From the NCBI GenBank assembly GCA_943326015.2, contig CALPRQ020000002.1:1-64000 (forward strand): 64,000 bases of DNA. The letters run 5' to 3'. The stretch is from Chitinophaga pinensis (GTDB lineage: Bacteria > Pseudomonadota > Gammaproteobacteria > Burkholderiales > Burkholderiaceae_C). Of this stretch, positions 36,995 through 45,977 are shown one piece after another. A model generated the notes under the pieces. It made no database searches. It saw nothing but the letters and a program-made list of their open reading frames with translations, and was not told where the DNA came from. Positions within the stretch are counted from its first letter, which is position 1. Every line of letters starts with the position of its first letter. The translations under genes and the position numbers were made by a program.

Positions 36995-38041
36995 ATGAAC
37001 ACCACCAGCAAGTCCTTTGCCTTACTGTCCGCCGCCATCGCGCTGGCCTTCGGCGGCTCCGCCGCCCAGGCTCAGACGGTCACGATCAAGTTCTCGCATT
37101 TCCTGGCCTCGAACTCGAACTTCCACAAGGGTGTCGCTGAACCCTGGTGCGCAGCGATCGAGAAGGACTCGGGCGGCAAGATGAAGTGCCAGCTCTACCC
37201 GGCATTGCAGCTCGGCGGTACCCCACCGCAGCTGGCCGACCAGGTCAAGAACGGCGTCGCCGACGTGGTCTGGACCTCGCCGAGCTACTCGACCGGCCGC
37301 TTCCCGCGCACCGAAGCGCTCGAGCTGCCGTTCACCCTGCCCCCGGGCAGCCTGGCCGGTACCCGCGCCATGTGGGACTACACCCAGAAGCACGGCCAGG
37401 AAGACTACAAGGACTTCAAGTTGCTGGCCCTTTTCAGCGGCTCCAACGTCGTGATCAGCACCGCCAGCAAGCCGGTCATGTCGGCCGACGACCTCAAGGG
37501 CCTGAAGCTGCGCAGCCCCTCGCGCTTCACCTCGCTGTTCCTGAGCTCGCTCGGCGGCACGCCGGTCAACATGCCGATCGCAGCCGTGACCGAAGGCATC
37601 TCCAAGGGCGTGATCGACGGGGCCATGGCACCGTGGGAGATCCTGCCCGCCGTCAAGATCGACGAGGTCACCAAGTACCACATCGAGGGACCCGCCAACC
37701 TGGCCGGCTTCTCGCAGACCCCGTTCGCCATCCTGATGAACAAGAAGAAGTACGAGAGCCTGACGCCCGATCTCAAGGCCGTGATCGACAAGCACAGCGG
37801 CCTGGCACTGTCCGAGCTGGCCGGCAAGGCCTGGGACAAAGGCAACGACGAGGCACGCAAGAAGCTGACCGCCCAGGGCAACAAGGTGCTGGTCATCAAG
37901 GACGCCGACTACAAGGCCATGGTCAAGGCATCGGCTGGCGTCGAGGCCGACTGGATCAAGCAGGCCACGGCCAAGGGCCTCGATGGCACCAAGCTGGCGG
38001 CCGAAGTCCACGCCATCGGCAACAAGTACCTCGGAAAATGA
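36995..38041 (+). CDS. dctP: TRAP transporter solute-binding protein, DctP family
   Basis: The 348-residue protein starts at ATG 36995 (GGAG upstream) with a Sec signal peptide ending near AQA-QT (about residue 26) and then a DctP fold (TIKFSHFLASNSNFHKGV; KSVNM-like GGTPVNMPIAAVTEGISKGVIDGA). It binds an acidic solute in the periplasm and hands it to the permease encoded downstream. The cluster suggests an aromatic carboxylate as ligand, an inference from the catabolic genes that follow. Confidence 0.93.
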   Translation: MNTTSKSFALLSAAIALAFGGSAAQAQTVTIKFSHFLASNSNFHKGVAEPWCAAIEKDSGGKMKCQLYPALQLGGTPPQLADQVKNGVADVVWTSPSYSTGRFPRTEALELPFTLPPGSLAGTRAMWDYTQKHGQEDYKDFKLLALFSGSNVVISTASKPVMSADDLKGLKLRSPSRFTSLFLSSLGGTPVNMPIAAVTEGISKGVIDGAMAPWEILPAVKIDEVTKYHIEGPANLAGFSQTPFAILMNKKKYESLTPDLKAVIDKHSGLALSELAGKAWDKGNDEARKKLTAQGNKVLVIKDADYKAMVKASAGVEADWIKQATAKGLDGTKLAAEVHAIGNKYLGK

Positions 38042-38045
38042 TCAT

Positions 38046-38104
38046 CGGGCTGGACCCAGGTCCAGCCCGGCCCCGGCCCGCCTCTCACCGAGTCGGGCTT
38101 TTTT
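38046..38104 (+). terminator. two hairpins between dctP and dctQ (attenuator)
   Basis: CGGGCTGGAC-ccag-GTCCAGCCCG (38046-38069) is a perfect 10-bp stem. GCCCG (38076-38080) with CGGGC (38094-38098) followed by six T is a rho-independent-like structure. Partial termination here would make more binding protein than permease, a common arrangement in transport operons. Confidence 0.7.
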
Positions 38105-38158
38105 CTTGCGGGTGACCGGTGGTCGCCTGATTCTTTCACTCCCTCAACCAGTACAACC

Positions 38159-38698
38159 ATGGCTGAATTAGTACCTGACGACATGGACGCGCCAGCGCCC
38201 CAGCGCACTGGCCTGGCTGGCCTGCTCGACACCGTGATCACCTGGTGGGCGATCGCCGGCGGCATGGTCTTCGTTGCCCTCGTCATCATGTCCATCATCT
38301 CCATCGTCGGCCGCAAGCTGTTCTCGCACCCGATCGAGGGCGACATGGAGCTGCTCATGATGGGCGCGGCGATCGGCTCGGCCGCTTTCCTGCCGGTCTG
38401 CGAGCTCGACGACCACCACATCAAGGTCGATGCGTTGACCACCTGGATGAGCGAGCGCGGCCGCGCTGCGCTCGACACGCTCGCGCACGCGCTGCTGGCC
38501 GCCGCCTCGGCGCTCATCACCTGGCGCAGCGCCCTCTACGTGGAAGAGTGCTACGAGAACATGGAAGTCTCGACACTGCTGCTGGTGCCGATCTGGCAGC
38601 CCGTGCTGCTGCTCGTGCCCAGCTTCGTGCTGCTGACGCTCGCGGCGCTCTACCGCGCCTTCGTTTCCCTGAACACCGCAACTGGAGGCCAGCAATGA
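38159..38698 (+). CDS. dctQ: TRAP transporter small permease, DctQ family
   Basis: The 179-residue protein has four predicted membrane helices and the DctQ feature of a conserved SIVGRKLFSHPIEGD segment after the first helix. It pairs with the large permease; the two genes overlap by ATGA, indicating coupled translation. Confidence 0.92.
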   Translation: MAELVPDDMDAPAPQRTGLAGLLDTVITWWAIAGGMVFVALVIMSIISIVGRKLFSHPIEGDMELLMMGAAIGSAAFLPVCELDDHHIKVDALTTWMSERGRAALDTLAHALLAAASALITWRSALYVEECYENMEVSTLLLVPIWQPVLLLVPSFVLLTLAALYRAFVSLNTATGGQQ

Positions 38699-40023
38699 GC
38701 GGCATGGCGATTGGACTTTCGATTTTTGCCGGCCTGCTGGTGCTGCTGGCGCTGCGCATCCACGTCGGCGTGGGCATGCTGATCGGCGGCGCCGCCGGCT
38801 TCCTGGCCATGAACGACTGGGACCCGTCAGCCCTGCTGTTCACGCTGAACCACCTGGCCTACGCGCGCCTGTCCAACTATGACCTGGCGGTGATCCCGCT
38901 GTTCATGCTGATGGGCCAGTTCGCCACCCACGGCGGCCTGTCCAAGTCGCTGTTCCGCTTCGCAGCGGCCTTCATGGGTCACTGGAAGGGCGGCCTGGCG
39001 ATGGCCTCGACTGGCGCCTGCGCCGGCTTCGGCGCCATCTGCGGTTCCTCGCTGGCCACCGCCGCCACCATGGCGCAGGTCGCGCTGCCCGAGCTCAAGG
39101 CCCACGGCTATTCGGGTCGCCTGTCGACCGGCACGCTGGCGGCGGCTGGCACGCTGGGCATCATGATCCCGCCCTCGGTGCCGCTGGTGATCTACGCCGT
39201 GCTGACCCAGGAGTCGATCGGCAAGCTGTTCATGGCGGCCCTCGTGCCGGGCCTGATCGCCATGACCGGCTACATGCTGGTCATCAAGCTGATCGTCACG
39301 CTCGACCCCAAGGCGGGGCCGGCGAGCAAGAAGCACAGCTGGGCCGAGCGCCTGACCGCCACCCTGGCCGTGCTGCCCGTCATGGGCGTGTTCGCAGTCG
39401 TCATCGTCGGCATCTACGGTGGCTGGGCCAACCCGACCGAGGCCGCCTCGATCGGCGCGGCCGCCTGCGGCGTGCTGGCTGTCATCACCGGCGGCATGCG
39501 CTGGGAAGGCATCAAGAAGAGCCTGATCGGCACCGCGCACGCCACTGCCATGATCTTCCTGGTGCTGCTCGGCGCCGACCTGCTCAACTCGGGCCTGGCG
39601 CTGACGCAACTGCCGACCGAACTGGCCGACTGGGTCAAGAACTCGGGCCTGCCGCCGCTGATGGTGCTGATCGCAATCCTGGTCGTCTACGTGCTGCTGG
39701 GCTGCGTGATGGATTCGCTGGCCATGATCCTGCTGACCATCCCGATCTTCTACCCGATGGTCATGGGCCTGGACTTCTTCGGCATGAGCGTGCCCGACAA
39801 GTCGGTCTGGTTCGGCATCCTGGCGCTGATGGTGGTCGAGATCGGCCTGGTGCACCCGCCCGTCGGCATGAACCTGTTCATCATCCAGAAGCTGGCCAAG
39901 GACGTGCCTTACATGGAGACCGCCAAGGGCGTCATGCCTTTCCTGGCCTCGGACTTCATCCGCATCGGCTTCCTGGTGTTCTTCCCGGTCATTTCCCTGG
40001 GCCTGGTCCACTGGATGGGCTGA
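38695..40023 (+). CDS. dctM: TRAP transporter large permease, DctM family
   Basis: ATG 38695 overlaps the dctQ stop. The 442-residue protein has about 12 membrane segments with the DctM motifs GAICGSSLATAATMAQVALPEL, TLGIMIPPSVPLVIYA and LVHPPVGMNLFIIQ. It is the sodium-driven transport subunit of the DctPQM system. A MarR gene starts 6 bp after it, so regulator and transporter are cotranscribed. Confidence 0.94.
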   Translation: MSGMAIGLSIFAGLLVLLALRIHVGVGMLIGGAAGFLAMNDWDPSALLFTLNHLAYARLSNYDLAVIPLFMLMGQFATHGGLSKSLFRFAAAFMGHWKGGLAMASTGACAGFGAICGSSLATAATMAQVALPELKAHGYSGRLSTGTLAAAGTLGIMIPPSVPLVIYAVLTQESIGKLFMAALVPGLIAMTGYMLVIKLIVTLDPKAGPASKKHSWAERLTATLAVLPVMGVFAVVIVGIYGGWANPTEAASIGAAACGVLAVITGGMRWEGIKKSLIGTAHATAMIFLVLLGADLLNSGLALTQLPTELADWVKNSGLPPLMVLIAILVVYVLLGCVMDSLAMILLTIPIFYPMVMGLDFFGMSVPDKSVWFGILALMVVEIGLVHPPVGMNLFIIQKLAKDVPYMETAKGVMPFLASDFIRIGFLVFFPVISLGLVHWMG

Positions 40024-40029
40024 ACCCAG

Positions 40030-40512
40030 ATGGCAAGCGAAACCAGCAACCGGACGCCGCCAGCGTTGCGGCGGCATTTCACCTACCGCCTCAACGTGCT
40101 GAGCCGACTCAACGATCTGATGAGCCAGGAGCTCTACCAGTCGGGTTGCGGGTTGAGCTTGCCGGAATCGCGCTGCCTGGCAGCGATCGGCTCCTCCCCG
40201 GGCCACCTGACCGTCAACGAGGTCGCGTTCGAGACCAACCTCGACAAGGCCCAGGTCAGCCGTACCGTCAAGACCCTGGTCGATCGCGGGCTGGTTTCCA
40301 AGCGGCCCTGTCCGGTCGACGGCCGCGCCGTCTTGCTGACCGTCACCACCGATGGTCAGCAGCGCTGGGAGCAGGTGATGCCACTGATCGACCAGCGCAA
40401 CCAGGATCTGCTGCACTGCCTGAGCGAGCAGGAAAAGGCCCTGCTGCTCGACATGTTCGACCGTCTGTTGAACCGGGCCCGCAAACAGTTCGAGACTGCC
40501 CGGCTGGAATAA
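40030..40512 (+). CDS. MarR-family regulator (first of two)
   Basis: The 160-residue protein has a MarR winged HTH (about residues 30-115; LTVNEVAFETNLDKAQVSRTVKTLVDRGLVSKRPCPVDGRAVLLTVT). It closely resembles the next gene's product in length and pattern, so the two are probably an old tandem duplication. It lies 6 bp behind dctM and is followed by a strong terminator. It is a candidate to bind the dyad at 36911-36934. Confidence 0.9.
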   Translation: MASETSNRTPPALRRHFTYRLNVLSRLNDLMSQELYQSGCGLSLPESRCLAAIGSSPGHLTVNEVAFETNLDKAQVSRTVKTLVDRGLVSKRPCPVDGRAVLLTVTTDGQQRWEQVMPLIDQRNQDLLHCLSEQEKALLLDMFDRLLNRARKQFETARLE

Positions 40513-40533
40513 GCCGACACCCGGCACCCCCGG

Positions 40534-40561
40534 AACCAACCCTTCGCGGTTGGTTTTTTTT
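40534..40561 (+). terminator. rho-independent terminator after the first MarR gene
   Basis: AACCAACC-cttcgc-GGTTGGTT followed by a run of T to 40561. It ends the dctP-Q-M-marR transcript, so the second half of the cluster needs its own promoter. Confidence 0.9.
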
Positions 40562-40650
40562 CGTCTGCAGCGACCCAACCTAGGGAAAGCACTTAGTTGC
40601 GTGCGCACCCATCTTGTTTAACATGCAGCCCAGTACAAGACCGCAACCCC

Positions 40651-41130
40651 ATGGCCACGCCACAACCCCCCACCCAACCGACAACCACAGCGACCCAGGA
40701 CCTGACGCTGGATCGCACGCTGACCTACCGGCTGCACAAGCTGCACAAGCTGTCCGACATGGGCAGCCAGCACGCCTACCTCCGGGAAACCGGCCTGTCG
40801 ATGAGCGATGGACGCTGCCTGACCACCATCGGCACGTTCGAGCCACTGTCGGTCAAGGACCTGGCGCAGCAGGCCAACCTCGACAAGGGTCAGGCCAGCC
40901 GCGCCGCGCAGGCGCTGGTCGAGCAGGGCCTGGTCAGCAAGCAGCACGACAGCCTGGATGCGCGCGGCGTGGTGCTGACGCTGACCGAGGCCGGTCGCGA
41001 GGCCTTCCGGCGCACCATGGCGATGGTCAAGCGCCGCAATCAGGAAATCTTCGGCTGCCTGAGCGCCGACGAGCAGGAGACGCTCAGCGCCCTGTTCGAC
41101 CGCCTGATCGATCACGCCAGTCACACCTGA
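40651..41130 (+). CDS. MarR-family regulator (second of two)
   Basis: The 159-residue protein shares the MarR fold and much of the first MarR's pattern (SVKDLAQQANLDKGQASRAAQALVEQGLVSKQ). ATG 40651 is used; an in-frame codon at 40597 adds a tail with no ribosome site. It leads the monooxygenase operon, with the next gene 24 bp downstream. The gap upstream of it has a TAGTTG half-site (40594-40599). Confidence 0.88.
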   Translation: MATPQPPTQPTTTATQDLTLDRTLTYRLHKLHKLSDMGSQHAYLRETGLSMSDGRCLTTIGTFEPLSVKDLAQQANLDKGQASRAAQALVEQGLVSKQHDSLDARGVVLTLTEAGREAFRRTMAMVKRRNQEIFGCLSADEQETLSALFDRLIDHASHT

Positions 41131-41154
41131 ACTTCAACCGAGAGCAGCATCCCC

Positions 41155-42846
41155 ATGCACCAGCCAACGACCGAAGCGCGTCCGTCCATCTATTACCGCT
41201 ACGAGGTCTTCCAGCCCTGGTTGCCATCGCAGCATCCGGCCCGGCCGCGTCAGCAGGTCGTGATCGTCGGTTCCGGCCCGGCCGGCATGGTCACCGCGCT
41301 GGAGCTGGCGCGCCACGGCGTGGCCAGCGTGGTGCTGAGCGCCGAGCTGCAGTTCTCGCAGGGCAGCCGCGCGATCGTCTTCACGCGCCGTTCGATGGAG
41401 ATCCTGCAGCAGGTCGGCGTGGCCGACCGCATGACCGAGGGCGGCCTGCCCTGGCGCTTCGGCAACTCCTTCTACCGCAACCAGCGCTGTTTCCGCATGG
41501 AGGCGCCGCACGACCAGGACGACCGCTTCGGCCCGCTGCTCAACGTGCAGCAGCAATTCATGGAGGAATACCTGCATGACGCCTGCCAGGCCAATCCGCT
41601 GATCGACTTCCGCTGGGGCAACCAGGTGGTCAAGGTCGATCAGATGGACGGCTACGCGGTCGCGACCGTCGATACCCCGGAGGGCAAATACCGGCTTGAA
41701 ACCGACTGGCTGGTCGATGCCTCGGGCGGCCGTTCCGCCATCCGATCGGCCATGAAGCTGGAGATGGAAGGGGCGTCCTACGAAGGCTTCTTCGTGATCG
41801 CCGACATCAGAATAGACCTGCCATTGCCGACCGAACGGCTGGCCTACTTCGACCCCGAGTGGAACCCGGGCAACACCATCCTGATGCACCGCGAGCCCAA
41901 CGGCATCTGGCGCGTCGACTACCAGCTGCCCGAAGGCGAGACACCCGAGCAGGCACTGCGCCCGGAATCGCTCAAGGCCCGCATCGACGCCCAGCTGGCC
42001 ATGATCGGCTTCCCGGGCATCGAATGGGAAATGGACTGGAGCTCGGTCTACTCGGCCCGCACCTTGACTCTGCCCGACTATGTGCATGGCAGCGTGATCT
42101 TCACCGGCGACGCGGCCCACCTGCTGCCGATCTTCGGCGTGCGCGGCGCCAACACCGGCTTCCAGGACGCCCAGTCGCTGGGCTGGCAGCTGGCCCATGT
42201 GGTCAAGGGCCTCGGCAGCCGGCAGCTGCTGGCCAACTACAGCGCCGAGCGCGTTGGCGCCGCGCGCGAGATCATCGCGGAGTCGGGCAAGAGCGTGCGC
42301 TTCATGACGCCGCCGACGCCTGGCTTCAAGCTGCTGCGCAACGCCGTGCTGTCGCTCTCGCTGACGCAGGAATTCGTGCGCCCGCTCTACCACTGGCGCA
42401 CTTCGCGTCCGCACGAGTACAGCCACTCGATGCTCAACAGCCGTGGCGACGACAACGGCCTGTTCAGCGCCGGACCGGCGCATGGCGCGCCGCCGCAGAA
42501 CGTGCGGCTGGCGAGCAACGACTTCCTGCTCGACCATCTGGGCGGCGGCTTCGATCTGATCTACTTCACCGAAGGCGATGCGATTCCTGCCGCGCTGCAG
42601 ACCGTGATCAACGCTGCCCGTGCCAGGGGCGTCGCGCTGCGCGTGACCGCCGTCGGTGCGGCCCAGCCGGTGGCCGGCGCCGACCAGACCTTCGCCGATG
42701 CCGACGGTCATTTGCGCGCCCGCTACGGCGTGCAGGCCAGCGGTGCGGCCTATCTGCTGCGCCCGGACCAGCATGTCTGTGCCCGCTGGCTCACGCTCGA
42801 CGCGGTGCGGCTGCAAGCCGCGCTCAAGACCGCCCTGCCCCAGTAA
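41155..42846 (+). CDS. FAD-dependent aromatic monooxygenase, PHBH/MhpA-like
   Basis: The 563-residue flavoprotein has an N-terminal FAD fold (VVIVGSGPAGMVTALELARHG, about residues 40-60), the DASG variant of the DG motif (DWLVDASGGRSAIR) and the GDAAHLLPIFGVRGANTGFQDA second FAD motif. It ends in a thioredoxin-like C-terminal domain of the phenol-hydroxylase/MhpA kind. It should add one hydroxyl to an aromatic ring using NAD(P)H and O2. The substrate is unknown; the following VOC protein and fumarylacetoacetase suggest a homogentisate- or gentisate-like intermediate. Confidence 0.9.
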   Translation: MHQPTTEARPSIYYRYEVFQPWLPSQHPARPRQQVVIVGSGPAGMVTALELARHGVASVVLSAELQFSQGSRAIVFTRRSMEILQQVGVADRMTEGGLPWRFGNSFYRNQRCFRMEAPHDQDDRFGPLLNVQQQFMEEYLHDACQANPLIDFRWGNQVVKVDQMDGYAVATVDTPEGKYRLETDWLVDASGGRSAIRSAMKLEMEGASYEGFFVIADIRIDLPLPTERLAYFDPEWNPGNTILMHREPNGIWRVDYQLPEGETPEQALRPESLKARIDAQLAMIGFPGIEWEMDWSSVYSARTLTLPDYVHGSVIFTGDAAHLLPIFGVRGANTGFQDAQSLGWQLAHVVKGLGSRQLLANYSAERVGAAREIIAESGKSVRFMTPPTPGFKLLRNAVLSLSLTQEFVRPLYHWRTSRPHEYSHSMLNSRGDDNGLFSAGPAHGAPPQNVRLASNDFLLDHLGGGFDLIYFTEGDAIPAALQTVINAARARGVALRVTAVGAAQPVAGADQTFADADGHLRARYGVQASGAAYLLRPDQHVCARWLTLDAVRLQAALKTALPQ

Positions 42847-42859
42847 CCGGAGACCCCCC

Positions 42860-43051
42860 ATGACCGCATCCAACGCCCTGACCATAGCCGGCCTGGAAAC
42901 CGTCTATGACGCCCTGGCCAGCGCCATCGACCAGGCCGGCCAGGACAAGACCGAACTGTTCCTGGTCAAGCTCGCGCTGCTCAACGCCAACGCGCTGGGC
43001 GACGCCGAACTGTTCCAGCAGCTGCTGCAGGCTGCGCTGCAGGACCTGTGA
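42860..43051 (+). CDS. small DUF2783-like protein
   Basis: The 63-residue acidic protein (LTIAGLETVYDALASAIDQAG, FLVKLALLNANALGDAELF) starts 13 bp after the monooxygenase stop with CCGGAG upstream. It resembles DUF2783 proteins, which occur next to flavin monooxygenases of this kind; a chaperone or subunit role is possible but unproven. The family call is from pattern recall. Confidence 0.7.
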   Translation: MTASNALTIAGLETVYDALASAIDQAGQDKTELFLVKLALLNANALGDAELFQQLLQAALQDL

Positions 43052-43120
43052 TTCCACTGGCCGGCTCCCGCCCCATCGGGTAAAACAGGTAGCCGGCCCT
43101 TATTTTCTGGAGAAGATCTG

Positions 43121-43663
43121 ATGAAACTCGAACGCATCCACCATGTTGCCTACCGCTGCCGCGACGCCAAGGAAACCGTGGAGTGGTACGTCAAGCACCT
43201 CAACATGGGCTTCGTGCTGGCGATTGCCGAGGATCTGGTGCCCTCGACCAAGGCGCCCGACCCCTACATGCATGTCTTCCTCGACGCCGGCGGCGGCAAC
43301 GTGCTGGCCTTCTTCGAGCTGCCGACCTCGCCCGCGATGGGCCGCGACGAGAACACCCCGAACTGGGTCCAGCATATCGCCTTCAAGGTCGACAGCGTGC
43401 AGACCCTGATCGAGACCAAGGCCCGCCTGCAGGCCGCCGGCATCGAGGTCGTCGGCCCGACCGACCACACCATCTTCCAGTCGATCTACTTCTTCGACCC
43501 CAACGGCCACCGCCTGGAACTCGCCGCCGATGTCGGCACGCCCGAGATGTACCAGGCACTCGACGCGGTCAAGTGGGACATGCTCAACGAATGGGCGCAG
43601 ACCCGCAAGGCACCCAAGCACGCCGCCTGGATGCACGACAAGGAATTCAAGGCGCTGGACTGA
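43121..43663 (+). CDS. VOC-superfamily protein (glyoxalase/extradiol dioxygenase-like)
   Basis: The 180-residue protein has two beta-alpha-beta-beta-beta modules with candidate metal ligands: His in RIHHVAYRC, Glu in LAFFELP, His in VQHIAFKV and Glu in GHRLELA. A helical tail follows (about 145-180). It could be a ring-cleavage dioxygenase or an isomerase/lyase. Its place between a ring hydroxylase and fumarylacetoacetase makes ring cleavage an attractive but untested guess. GGAG precedes ATG 43121. Confidence 0.85.
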   Translation: MKLERIHHVAYRCRDAKETVEWYVKHLNMGFVLAIAEDLVPSTKAPDPYMHVFLDAGGGNVLAFFELPTSPAMGRDENTPNWVQHIAFKVDSVQTLIETKARLQAAGIEVVGPTDHTIFQSIYFFDPNGHRLELAADVGTPEMYQALDAVKWDMLNEWAQTRKAPKHAAWMHDKEFKALD

Positions 43664-43667
43664 AAAC

Positions 43668-44984
43668 ATGAGCCTGCTCAACGAAACCCACAATCCCGAA
43701 CTGCGCAGCTGGATCGAGTCGGCCAACGCGGCCGGCTGCGATTTTCCCATCCAGAACCTGCCGTTTGCCTCCTTCCGCCGCCAGGGCGGCAGCGAGTCTT
43801 TGCGCGGCGGCGTCGCCATCGGTGACCAGATCGTCGACCTGGCGGCCGTCGCGGCGGCTGGACTCTTCTCGGGCGAAGCCGCTGCTGCGGCACAAGCCGG
43901 CGCCCAGCCCCAGCTCAACGCGCTGATGGCGCTGGGCCAGCCGGCCTGGAGCGCGCTGCGGCTGGCGCTGTCGCGCGCGCTGCGCGAAGATGCCCCGGAG
44001 CAGGCTGCGCTGGCCGCCTGCCTGGTGGCGCAGGCCGAAGCCGAATACGGCCTGCCCGCGCGCATCGGCGACTACACCGACTTCTACACCTCGGTCCACC
44101 ATGCGACCAACATCGGCAAGCTGTTCCGTCCCGACAACCCGCTGCTGCCGAACTACAAGTGGGTGCCGATCGGCTACCACGGCCGGGCGTCGAGCATCGG
44201 TGTCTCGGGCCAGGCCTTCCGCCGCCCGCAGGGTCAGACTCTTGCGCCCGGTGCGACCGAGCCGTCGTTCGGCCCGAGCAAGAAGCTCGACATCGAGCTC
44301 GAACTCGGCATCTTCATCGGCAGCGGCAATGCGCTGGGCGAGCCGGTGCCGATCAGCGCGGCCGAGGACCATGTGTTCGGCATCTGCCTGCTCAACGACT
44401 GGTCGGCGCGCGACCTCCAGGCCTGGGAGTACCAGCCGCTGGGCCCCTTCCTGTCGAAGAACTTCGCCACCACGATCTCACCCTGGATCGTGACGCTGGA
44501 GGCGCTCGCGCCCTACCGCGTCGCGTTCGAGCGGCCCGAGGGCGACCCGCAGCCGCTGCCTTATCTCGATTCAGCCGCCAACCGCCAGGCTGGCGCGCTC
44601 GACATCCAGCTCGAGGTGCTGCTGCAGACGCCGGCCATGCGCGCGCAGGGCCAGGGCGGCGCGCGGCTGGTGCAGACCAGCTACCGCCACGCCTACTGGA
44701 CGGTGGCGCAGATGGTCGCGCATCACACCGTCAACGGCTGCAACCTGCAGCCAGGCGACCTGTTCGGCAGCGGCACGCTGTCGGGTCCGACGCTGGACCA
44801 GGCCGGTGCGCTGATCGAGCTGACCAGCGGCGGCAAGCATCCGGTCACGCTGGCCAACGGCGAAGTCCGCAGCTGGCTGGAGGACGGCGACGCGGTCACC
44901 ATCCGCGGCTGGTGCGAGAAGGCCGGCGCGGCGCGCATCGGCTTTGGCACTTGCGTCGGCACCGTGTTGCCGGTGCGCGGCTGA
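43668..44984 (+). CDS. fahA: fumarylacetoacetase
   Basis: ATG 43668, 4 bp after the VOC gene stop, gives a 438-residue protein of normal FAH length. It has the N-terminal FAH domain (LPFASFRRQGG) and the catalytic metal-binding core (DFYTSVHHATNIGKLFRPDNPLLPNYKWVPIGYHGR, DIELELGIFIG, LLNDWSARDLQAWEYQPLGPF). It hydrolyses fumarylacetoacetate to fumarate and acetoacetate. No homogentisate dioxygenase (HmgA) or maleylacetoacetate isomerase gene is present in the window, which is unusual for this enzyme's context. Confidence 0.94.
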   Translation: MSLLNETHNPELRSWIESANAAGCDFPIQNLPFASFRRQGGSESLRGGVAIGDQIVDLAAVAAAGLFSGEAAAAAQAGAQPQLNALMALGQPAWSALRLALSRALREDAPEQAALAACLVAQAEAEYGLPARIGDYTDFYTSVHHATNIGKLFRPDNPLLPNYKWVPIGYHGRASSIGVSGQAFRRPQGQTLAPGATEPSFGPSKKLDIELELGIFIGSGNALGEPVPISAAEDHVFGICLLNDWSARDLQAWEYQPLGPFLSKNFATTISPWIVTLEALAPYRVAFERPEGDPQPLPYLDSAANRQAGALDIQLEVLLQTPAMRAQGQGGARLVQTSYRHAYWTVAQMVAHHTVNGCNLQPGDLFGSGTLSGPTLDQAGALIELTSGGKHPVTLANGEVRSWLEDGDAVTIRGWCEKAGAARIGFGTCVGTVLPVRG

Positions 44985-45013
44985 CGCCAGTCAAAGCCCC
45001 TGCGCGCTGCCGG

Positions 45014-45796
45014 TCAGAGGTGACGGAACGCCGGCGCGCGCTTCTCGACGAAGGCCGCCATGCCCTCCTTCTGGTCGGCGGTCGCGAACAGCGCATGGAA
45101 CATGCGGCGCTCGAACATCGCGCCATCGGTGAGCGAACTCTCGAAGGCACGGTTGACCGCCTCCTTGGCCACCATCACGCTCGGCAGCGAGTAGTTGCAG
45201 ATGGTCAGCGCCGCGCCCAGCGCCTCGTCCATCAGCTTGTCCAGCGGCACCACGCGCGAGACCAGGCCGGCGCGCTCGGCTTCCTGCGCGTCCATCATGC
45301 GCCCGGTCAGCACCAGGTCCATCGCCTTGGACTTGCCGACCGCGCGCGGCAGCCGCTGGGTGCCGCCAGCACCCGGAATGATGGCCAGCTTGATCTCGGG
45401 CTGGCCGAACTTGGCGTTGTCGGCCGCGATGATGAAGTCGCACAGCATGGCCAGCTCGCAGCCGCCACCCAGCGCAAAGCCGCTGACCGCGGCGATCACC
45501 GGCTTCCTGATCGAGCGGATCAAATCCCAGTTGTGCGTGATGTACTCACTCTTGTAGACATCGGAAAAGCTGTAGCTGGCCATGGCACCGATATCGGCGC
45601 CAGCCGCGAAGGCCTTCTCGCTGCCGGTGACGATCATGCAGCCGATACCGTCGTCGGCATCGAAGGTCTTGAGCGCGGCGACGAGCTCGTCGATCAGCTG
45701 GTCGTTGAGCGCATTGAGCTGCTTGGGGCGGTTGAGCGTGACGATGCCGACGCGGCCTTCGGTACGGATCTGGATGAATTCGGGGATCAAGGTCAT
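45014..45796 (-). CDS. enoyl-CoA hydratase/isomerase family protein
   Basis: The 260-residue crotonase has the CoA-binding and oxyanion segments ([25 protein letters not shown]) and both catalytic Glu residues (GGCEL and [19 protein letters not shown]). It should therefore be an active syn-hydratase of the short-chain or PaaF type. It converges on the fumarylacetoacetase gene with a 29-bp gap and is divergent from grpE. Confidence 0.92.
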   Translation of the reverse strand: MTLIPEFIQIRTEGRVGIVTLNRPKQLNALNDQLIDELVAALKTFDADDGIGCMIVTGSEKAFAAGADIGAMASYSFSDVYKSEYITHNWDLIRSIRKPVIAAVSGFALGGGCELAMLCDFIIAADNAKFGQPEIKLAIIPGAGGTQRLPRAVGKSKAMDLVLTGRMMDAQEAERAGLVSRVVPLDKLMDEALGAALTICNYSLPSVMVAKEAVNRAFESSLTDGAMFERRMFHALFATADQKEGMAAFVEKRAPAFRHL

Positions 45797-45911
45797 GGGA
45801 GTTCTGATGATGAATAAGCCGCCCGACTATAACCAGACCTGCCACCAGGCCCGGCGGCGGCCCGCTGCAGCAGCCAGGAAGCGGCGGGCGTGATTTTCCA
45901 CCGGGAAGGGA

Positions 45912-45939
45912 CTTGAAATCCTGCACGACCCCACCATGT
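45912..45939 (+). promoter_or_regulatory. candidate heat-shock (sigma-32) promoter for grpE-dnaK-dnaJ
   Basis: CTTGAAA (45912-45918), a 14-bp spacer and ACCATGT (45933-45939) match the sigma-32 consensus CTTGAAA-N13-15-CCCATNT at 13 of 14 fixed-like positions. It lies about 40 bp before grpE. Confidence 0.75.
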
Positions 45940-45977
45940 AAGCAACTGTTTACCCGCTAACCACCCAACCAGTCGCC

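Noticed and set aside
38827-40608. 593-codon open frame opposite dctM
   Set aside because: It is antisense to a clear TRAP permease and has no recognisable domain.
41134-42885. 583-codon open frame opposite the flavin monooxygenase
   Set aside because: It is antisense to a protein with intact FAD motifs and is not a gene.
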